A DNA stretch of 64,000 nt, taken from assembly GCA_027574665.1 (NCBI GenBank), contig CM050690.1:70785433-70849432 (forward strand), in the 5' to 3' direction. The position numbers and the translations under genes were made by a program. Positions within the stretch are counted from its first letter, which is position 1. Every line of letters starts with the position of its first letter. This DNA is from Rhynochetos jubatus (Eukaryota > Chordata > Aves > Eurypygiformes > Rhynochetidae). The notes below the pieces were generated by a model. That model saw only the letters and a program-made list of their open reading frames with translations. It was not told the origin of the DNA and did no database searches. Shown piece after piece: positions 48,496 to 64,000 of the stretch.

Positions 48496-50014
48496 GAAAA
48501 TACATCTACAAAGTAACGTTTCTCAATCCACTCTGGGTGCATACCAATGCAGAACCAATGAGGGATAGGGAAGGGAATCTTTCTATAATACCTGATTTCC
48601 ATAAGAAACAAAGTTAGTATAAAAAAGATCACATTCTTTGTGACACGATTCATTTTTCTCAGCTGATGTCACAGAAAGACAGCCATTTACATTGTCTTTG
48701 CAATGTATTTCCAAACAAAATCTGAACAAAAACTTAAAACTGTTATGCCATAAATTCTACAGTTAATGTTTATACACACATTCTGAATACAGTATCTATA
48801 TAAAAATATCTCTAAATTACATATCAGAAAATGCCTGTCTGTATCCTAGATTTGCATTCTGTTAGCAAAATAAAACCCCCATACTTGTTTTCTTTCAGTC
48901 AGAGATTCATTTAGAGCTGTGTTGGACTGACTGCTCAGTACTCTGTATTAAACCCTGCTCACTTCATTAACTGGAGAGTTCCTGCTTGTATTTTCTTGGT
49001 TACTCAACTGGAGATGATGGGCAGGAGTTTTCAGTCCTAAAAAACCAAGTCTTTCCTGGGAAAAGATTTGCCTTCAACCAGCATGCTGACATTTTCACTA
49101 CAGTTACCTGTACACCGTATTTATGTTCTTCTAGTGACAGAAGTAAGATATTGAATGTTGTTGGAGTGGCAACAGAGACATTGCAAAGGAATCCTTCATT
49201 TCCATCATCAGAATTTTTTGGTAGAGGGAGGGAGAAAAAAGACAACTGAACATTTTAATATAAAAGATCCCTCAACATTATTGTGCCTGTTGATTGGTAT
49301 TTTTTTATTCCCCCACCTGTAACCGCATTATAATACTTTCCAGTTCAACTGCTATAACAATACAAGGCAAAACAAAAAAAATTCCATAGTTTATATTTCT
49401 AGAAAAGGGCTTCATTAGGGAATAATGTTGAAATGAACAGAAAAAGCCACAGGATTACAAGTGCATTGTCTCCCTTTTATCATTCTTTCCTTATCTGTTC
49501 CCTGAAAGAAACTTACAATATTGCATTTTAAAATCCTTTCTAATTAAAATTTCAACATTTATTATAGAATTCACTATTTTGCAATTTATATATTTTTCCT
49601 AGTAAAAAGTAAAAAAGCACCCATTAGTTTTACTTTCTAAAGGGTTATTTTTTGTTTCTGAGATGCTACTGATAAACACAAAAGGATTTTGAAATTTCAC
49701 ATTGAGATAGGGAGCCTTCTTCTCCAGACGGAAAAACATAAATCCAGCTAATAGCTCTATAGCTTATCAGTGAGATGACCAAGCATTTGGAGCGTTTCCA
49801 ATCAGAAAAACTCCTGTTGATCTCAGGGATTCAGATTTAGAATCCAGTCCTTTAGGATCTGAGTATCTCACCCTTCCTACACCTTGTGCAGGTTGGCGCT
49901 GTCTTCTATTCTTATTATTGCTTATTGAGTAGATAATTGGTGTACCCAGAGCATGCTTTGTTTTTCTGTTTCCAAACAGAGATGAAGACACATTTTCTGT
50001 CCCAAAGTCAATAC

Positions 50015-50135
50015 AGACTAGGGCCTTGCTCCTACAAACACACACACAGTTTGTTCAACTGGGTTGTGCTGTTGACGTTAAAGGGGCAAATCCAGGTTGG
50101 AGGTACATGCATACATATGTAATTCTTTGCAAGTC
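50015..50135 (-). repeat. Ancient interspersed repeat fragment inside the inferred SLC1A3 3' UTR
   Basis: GGGCCTTGCTCCTACAAACAC and later GTCAGTGGG resemble the same old amniote repeat (GGGCCTGATCCTGCAAACAC ... TCAATGGG). Degenerate. Confidence 0.35.
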
Positions 50136-50865
50136 AGTGGGAACTGACTAGGCTGAGATTTTATCAAGGTCAGCTGAGGCTAATGCAAAAAAATATGTCT
50201 AGATAAAATAACTTTCTCAGAAATATTTAAACTCAGCTGATAAAAGTGCTGATTTGGGCTATTTTTTTTTTATTTATATATCCCCTTTTTATCCTTTCAA
50301 TTTTATCTCTTTCTTTTTATTGTCCTGCTAGTATTTGTACAACAATATAAGACTAGAGGAAAAAAAAGTCAGATAAAAAAGCAATAATCCTGTTAATTCA
50401 CTTAGCTGGATGCAGTTATCAAGTTAGAAGTATTGATTGTGTGTTTACAGATGTTAGGAATTTTACAACAGGTATTTAAAAAAATAAAACCATTTTCAGG
50501 ATCTGTTATCTGCTTTTACTTTCCAGTTCATTTAAAAAAAAAGAAGAAAGTAAAGGTTCACAGAACTGAGTAACATATACATTGATGTTTGTTTTTATTT
50601 AATTGACAAATAAATTGTCTCTTTTTTATCCTTTGTTAGCACTTTTCTAGCAGGACCAGTGTTGTTGCCTGTTAATTTTTTTTTAAGTGGGAAGCCAACA
50701 TATACTGTGATCACTGCTAATTTGGAATATATTTTAATTAATTCTTTCAATGCTAGCATAAAGGGAGAAAATGGGGTAAGTGAACTTTGTGAACTCAGGA
50801 TATACATGCCTGGAAAAAGTGTGTGTTTTCCATACTTGTAGTGTTGGACTCATGCTTTCTTTACC

Positions 50866-58793
<7,928 letters not shown>

Positions 58794-60904
58794 CTGTTAA
58801 AACAAAAATAGAAGATAGGTATTCTGTGAATTACAGAAAAGAGGTAAAAATCATACATTAAATTATTAATTACTATTGTAGGATGTTTGAATTCCTTGTT
58901 TGATAGTTGTTGGTAAAACGTACTGTGATGAAAACCTGGCTTTCCTGACAGAAACAAAAATCCATATTAACTTCCAAGCTAAATCTTCACTTTTAGTTTC
59001 CAGAACAAATTTTCTCATAAATATGTCAAAATCAAAGAGGCAGATTTATCATGGTCATGAGTTTTGTGGCAAAACTATTGATTCTTAGTTTGAATTTTTA
59101 AAAACAGTTATTTTCCCCAATAACATTCTTCCATCAGTTAAATAAGCAGGGTGGAGGGAGTTTGACTAGTAAAGTATTTTCATGTTTTCTGGTGTTTCCA
59201 TACTTTTTAATCTTTTTGAATTAGAAAAAATTAGACTGAATGTAACAAATGTATCATACCTCTTTTATTCCTTTGCTATGACAAAGCCATTTGTTTTCTA
59301 TGCTTTGCAGTAACAATTCACTACTTTTCTTAATTCAGAAAAAGTTTCTACTTTAAATGGCTCCATTATGGAATTGGAAATCAGTTTCAAAATCTCAATA
59401 TGCTCCTAAATGTCTACTTTGAAAACCAGTCTTTCACCACCCAATGCTTTTCCAAAGAGAAATGTGCACCCTGAATATTTCTGTCTGGGCTCAAGAAGCC
59501 CTGCTGCCCTGTCCTGATTCCTTTGAGCACAAAGAATACTAAATATTACCAGTAAAATGTTTCTAATATATCTCAGAATGCTAAATACACTATTAAAGCA
59601 AGAGGATGCTGGTGTCAAGGTTATTTTGCAAATATTAAGTCCAGGAGCTGTAGTATTATTAGTCACATCTGGAGGCTTTTGCGCACTGCAAAAGTATTTG
59701 AGTGAAATGGAGTACTTATGACTAAGATGGGAAACGTGAACATCAACATCTATCAACACTGATCTAATTTTCTCTTATTTTCCACACCTGAATAGTTTTA
59801 ATGCACTCCTTCCACATATTTGCTGTATTCCCCTGAAGGCTTTAAGTCTTTCAGAATTTCAAATAAAACTTGATTACAGGAGATTTATGGAACATTTCTG
59901 AATAAGATGTAGCAGAACAAATCTCCATGGAGTCACTTATTCTTGAGTTTTAAATGAAATTTGCTGAAATGTGTGAAGATTTGGGCAGTGGTTAGAGGAG
60001 ACAGCTGAGCTGTTCGAACAGCTGGCTGACACGGAAAAGTTCAGTTCCACTCCCTTGCACACTCAAATCCAACCTGTGATAATTTCTCTTCTGTGCCTCT
60101 GCTAGTTTGATCTCTCAGTGAGCCAATTCTGTTTTTTACATTGGCAGAAAACTTAACAAGCAGAATAAGTGGGCCATTTTTGGGTAGAGGCTATGGAAGT
60201 GAACCAGCTCACTGACTGATGAGTGCCAGAGAGGGCAAACCACTGAGACTGGAACTACACAGCCAGGGAGTGAGGGATAGGATTTCCTCTTTAAGTGCAG
60301 ACAGGTATTAGACTGGAAATGAAAATTTTCCAGAAGTTATCACTAAAGAATTTTTAATTCAGTCCTGACGGGAATGTTAAGATACTGCCTAACACTGGAC
60401 ATTGACCACTTCTATTTTGTGGGGGTGTTTTTAATGTACAGATATGATAATTATGACATGCATATTTTTATTACTGTTCTTCACTAGAAAAAATAGGTCA
60501 AAGTTAGGTAAAAAATTCCTTAATGCAAATATCTGAAGGGTGTAATTATGCTGAATGCATGGGCCTACAGGTTAGGCAAACATAAAAAAGAAAGCTGCTT
60601 AATGAGGACTGGAATTAAAGCCTAGTTTCCTACCAAATTTCCTATTAATCTATGACTTTCCCTAGAAACATCATAACTAACTTTGTCCTGATTCTCCTCC
60701 ATTAGCCTCAGGTCTTTCTCTCATTCCTACCCAATTGACTAGGTCAAAAGCAGCACGTGATACGGCTGTTAGACGGTGTTAGATGTGTGCTGCCCAGCTG
60801 GTTGGCTGCTGCCTGCTGGAACAGGCCACAAGCTAAGTCATAAACTGCTTTTCTGTCAGTGGAAGCACAGCCTTGATTTGTCTGTCAAGGCTCCCATCCA
60901 GTCA

Positions 60905-61232
60905 AATTAGGTTGGACCTGGCCATTGGGGTCAAAAATTATGACAGGGGACTGAGAAGGAGCTGGACAGGGAAAGCAGGGAGATTTAGATTAGATGTCAG
61001 GAAGCAATTCTTCACAGAGAGGATGGTGAGGCACTGGAACAGGTTGCCCAGAGAAGTGGTGGATGCCCCATCCCTGGAAGTGTTCTAGGCCTCTGATGAG
61101 GCTGAGTGGATGAGGCTTTCAGCAACCTGGTCTAGTGGAAGGTGTCCCTGCCCATCGCAGAGGGTTTGGAATTAGACGATCTTGAAGGTCCCTTCCAACC
61201 CAAACCATTCTATGATTCATTCATTCTATGAC
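60905..61232 (+). mobile_element. CR1 LINE 3' fragment in SLC1A3 intron 5
   Basis: Sense CR1. It has a degraded 5' part, then TTAGATTAGATGTCAGGAAG, GTGAGGCACTGGAACAGG and the ORF2 C-terminus ([19 protein letters not shown], then a stop). It ends in the AACCATTCTATGATTCATTC tail. It lies antisense to SLC1A3. Confidence 0.93.
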
Positions 61233-62090
61233 AGCTACAGGGGAGAAAGCAAAGTCATGTTAAGTTTCTTACTTTTAAAAACCCAGTTAGAAATCGTTTT
61301 ATGTGGTAGTAAGCTTATTCCTTAATTTTTGTGCTTTGATTCCAAAATTCTTTCCCAGCAGTAGGATGCCTTTAATCCCTTCTTAGCTAAGTCTCTTTAG
61401 GGGTATAATATGGATTTTAGGACCTCACTTAACATAGACCATTTCCATTTCAGCTACTAGACTGGTAGAGAAGTAGCTCTTACCTCTTGACTCACCCTGT
61501 TGGTCAGACTTACGTGTTCAGAAAAGTTACTAGGGAGAATAGTCCTTCTAGAACCCCTTCCAGAGCAGTGGAGAAACAGTTTGTTTAGAGTGAGTTACAA
61601 AATGGGAATATGAGCAATAGGGATGACAGCAACTTTTATTGCTCTGGGACAGTCACTTGCGCTACCCTTTCTGTTGTTATTACTAAATGAGGTTCAGGAA
61701 AACTGTGGATGTGTCTCTTATGCCCAAAGTTGTGTATCAAAACTCCTGACAAGGTTACTAGTGAAGCAAATGAAACTAAGGAAAACTAAATACGGGAAAT
61801 GCAAAGGAGGTATCTACTAAGGAAAAAGGTGTAGGTTGAGATTTATTCTTGTTAGTACTTTTTCAGATGACACTAAAAGCAAAGTACAAGATTGCTTGAC
61901 CACCACAAAACACATTTTCTGTGTGTGGAATGGTGAAAAGCCAGCTATTTAGGGGAAGTGACAGGATAACAGAAAATGCCAAAGGTTTTTACGTAGATGA
62001 GGTGATAGCAGAGTTGACTATTATTGCTCTGCAGAGAAACTGGTGATAGATCATTTTGTGAGCTTTTATGAGATTCTTACTTTCAGGCAT

Positions 62091-62186
62091 ATCTCTATCT
62101 TGGTGGAAATCAGAGTTATGGGCTGTTCTTTCAGGCATATCTCTATCTTGGTGGAAATCAGAGTTATGAGCTGTTCATGTAGCTCA
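62091..62186. repeat. Tandem duplication, 2 x 48 bp
   Basis: 62091-62138 is repeated at 62139-62186 with a single G/A difference. It lies in SLC1A3 intron 5. The near identity implies a recent duplication or an assembly artefact. Confidence 0.98.
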
Positions 62187-64000
62187 AATTGACATTTTAA
62201 TATCACACTGCGATTCCGGAGATCCTTGTTCTCTTGAAACATTGCAATGGAAGAAATTAGAAAAACTGCTCATAGAAGAGATTGTAGCCTTAAGGGTCTC
62301 AAAAGAGCTGGTTATATTTTACTAGAAGACCGCACACCTATACTGATCTGTGATGTGCTAGACAACATCACTGAAGTCCTGTCATATCTGAGGATGTCTG
62401 GTGCGTTTTGTCTACAGGCAGAGGTTTTTTTGCCTGCTAAGATTTTAGATGAAAAATACTGATAATTTTTCCTTAAGTTCCTGTACAGAGAACAAATCAG
62501 GAGCAAGGTAAATATTCTTTTAGAACATATTAATTCTAATAGCTTTCTATGAACAACTTTATCTGCAAGTAAAATACAAAGATAATAGCATTTCTGGACT
62601 TTTTTACAAGACATGGTGCTAATAAACAACTTTAAAATTACTTTTAATTAAGTTGTCTCATTATGAGATGGACAACATAATTATTGCAGAACATAATTAA
62701 CTCGTCGTTTCCACTTTTATTATTATTTTTGTTTCAATTGGTGGTACAAGATACCCACAGTTATTTGACTTGAATATATTTCATGACTTTTTAAGAAGCA
62801 AAATTATAACAGGGCAGTAGCACATTCCAGCAGTTAACTTGCAGACAAGGTAATTGCATGGGTAACTCATTTGAAAACTCATAATCTACTCTAAGTCCTC
62901 TGAGACAGTATAATTAGCACTGTCAGTGCTAAGTCTGTATGATGATGTGGCTTTTAGTGAAAGATAATTTTGAAAGCAACGAGTTTGTTTCAATGCAAGT
63001 CTAAAAAAATGAAAATAAATGAAAATAAGGCAGTGATATCCCATCTTCCTAAGGAATTTTTTCTTTCCTTTTCATATGGATATGTGTGAAAGTATTGTCT
63101 GCAGAAGAGCTGGTGACACAGGTTAAAATATATCAACTAGCCAAAATTAGCACTGAAGAACAGACAGCATGTGTTAGTATTCATGTCTGGCTGTGTGATT
63201 AACACTTCCAATACCATTGATAAGGATGAGTTCAGGAAATAATCATTAATTAAAAATAGCTGAGAAGAAATGCAGTTATCAGATGCACCTTTCCAGTTCC
63301 AGCTGTCATCAAATTCCACCTATTCACAACAGAATGACCCTCCCCAAATTGTTAGACTAATTCTGTTTCTGTTGATATACCAAATTCACTTGTGTCTCTT
63401 TCACCTTTTGATATATCCCCAGAGCACAGCACAAAGTACAGGCAGTTAAAAAGCAGTATCCACTTAACAAGCAGAGTGCTTACAACTGCTTAGCCCCAGG
63501 CTAGATAGCATTTATGAATTTAGCAAATAAAGAGAAATGAAGAATAATGGTCAGGGCTGAATGATAAATCCAAAGATTTCTTTAGGTATCCCTATGGTGG
63601 GGGTGAATGTAGTGCTACAGAGGAATTTTTTAACAAAATAATCTAGTTTTAAGAAGTGTGAAATATTTATCTGCAGTCTTTGATTCTCCAGAAGCAAGAG
63701 GAGACAGCTTTGTTTGCCTCACAGACTTGCTGGGAAAGAATAGGAAAGGGAATCCAAAGGACCAGAAGACAGAAGAAGGAACAGTAGAAAATTTAGGAAG
63801 ATCCTTCCTAAGGTGCCAGTTTTTCTTCACGACTCTCCTTCTGCCAGCAGCAATCCTATAAAAGCTTTCCCAACTCCATCTAGAAGCCCTCCCCACACTG
63901 GTTACCCTCTCCACACATCTCCAGTTCATTTTGCAAGAGCACAGTTCCACAGCCAGAAAAGTAACTTTACTGCCCTAAAATTAATTATACAAAGGAAAGT

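Larger units (their letters stand above)
48470..50865 (-). other. SLC1A3: Inferred SLC1A3 3' UTR
   Basis: This is non-coding sequence directly downstream of the SLC1A3 stop. An AATAAA on the minus strand (48495-48490) is followed by a T/GT-rich stretch about 20 bases on, as expected for a cleavage site near 48470. The resulting 3' UTR of about 2.4 kb is close to what I recall for mammalian SLC1A3. A nearer AATAAA at 50598-50593 could give a short form. No young CR1 or LTR interrupts the interval, though an old repeat fragment lies at about 50015-50135. Boundaries are inferred from sequence signals only. Confidence 0.5.
58794..64000 (-). other. SLC1A3: SLC1A3 intron 5 (partial, runs off the window)
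   Basis: This is intronic sequence upstream of exon 6. I searched the minus strand for the preceding exon (the segment ending near ACFKQ) and did not find it, so the intron is at least 5.2 kb. It holds a sense CR1 (60905-61232), a 48-bp tandem duplication (62091-62186), a 16-bp perfect palindrome (60008-60023) and an ATTA-rich patch (62638-62705). No other exon was recognised. Confidence 0.7.

Noticed and set aside
59406-59759. Minus-strand frame ending in a sequence like the SLC1A3 exon 6 start (VFKVDI against MFKVDI)
   Set aside because: Similarity is limited to about 20 bases, there is no acceptor or rest of the exon, and the true exon 6 is intact at 58498-58793. Coincidence is likelier than an exon duplication.
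60001-60030. GTTCGAA within the palindrome as a tRNA T-loop
   Set aside because: No cloverleaf arms or A-box at the right spacing; the motif is explained by the palindrome.

Overview
The window is vertebrate nuclear DNA, almost certainly from a neognath bird and probably Neoaves. It is AT-rich and mostly non-coding. It carries many 5'-truncated CR1 LINEs of avian type, which end near a GATTCTATGATTCT-like tail. It also carries several endogenous-retrovirus LTRs of the avian family that opens with a TGTCATGGTTTA-like sequence. The one gene I recognise securely is SLC1A3 (EAAT1/GLAST, the glial glutamate/aspartate transporter) on the minus strand. Bird SLC1A3 is generally Z-linked, which is outside knowledge and cannot be seen here.

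Right part (about 48.5-64 kb): the last five coding exons of SLC1A3 lie at 58793-58498, 56862-56629, 54115-53921, 52470-52336 and 51070-50866. They join in one open frame of 354 codons, from Phe189 to Met542 in human numbering with no gap, and end in the PDZ-binding tail ETKM. All visible splice sites are GT-AG. A plausible 3' UTR runs down to an AATAAA at 48495-48490 (minus strand). The upstream exons lie beyond base 64000. The intron between exons 7 and 8 holds an LTR in the opposite orientation. Intron 5 holds a CR1 and a fresh-looking 48-bp tandem duplication.

Middle (28.6-32.4 kb, plus strand): a broken class III (ERV-L/ERV-S-like) endogenous retrovirus. It has a 5' LTR with a TATA box and poly(A) signal, a leader with duplicated U5-like sequence, a gag-like relic, a strikingly CpG-dense block of about 470 bp, and a reverse-transcriptase relic (YIDD) with stops and frameshifts. 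The element ends abruptly in a second copy of its own R/U5 and leader sequence.

Left part (1-48 kb): no secure gene. It is a repeat-sprinkled intergenic desert downstream of SLC1A3, with NIPBL as the expected next gene by vertebrate synteny. It contains solo LTRs at 1.2-1.8 kb (with a target-site duplication) and 26.1-26.9 kb, a (GAAGA)n microsatellite attached to a CR1 3' end, young CR1 fragments at about 1.0, 23.9, 27.2, 33.6, 40.5 and 41.9 kb, two much older CR1/L3-like relics (37.7-38.5 and 42.5-43.6 kb), and a probable tRNA-derived SINE near 45.3 kb. A few coding-like stretches (6.1/11.1 kb, 10.2-10.6 kb, 15.9 kb) are recorded as unproven candidates. I found no CRISPR array, tRNA or rRNA gene, and no prokaryote-type system.
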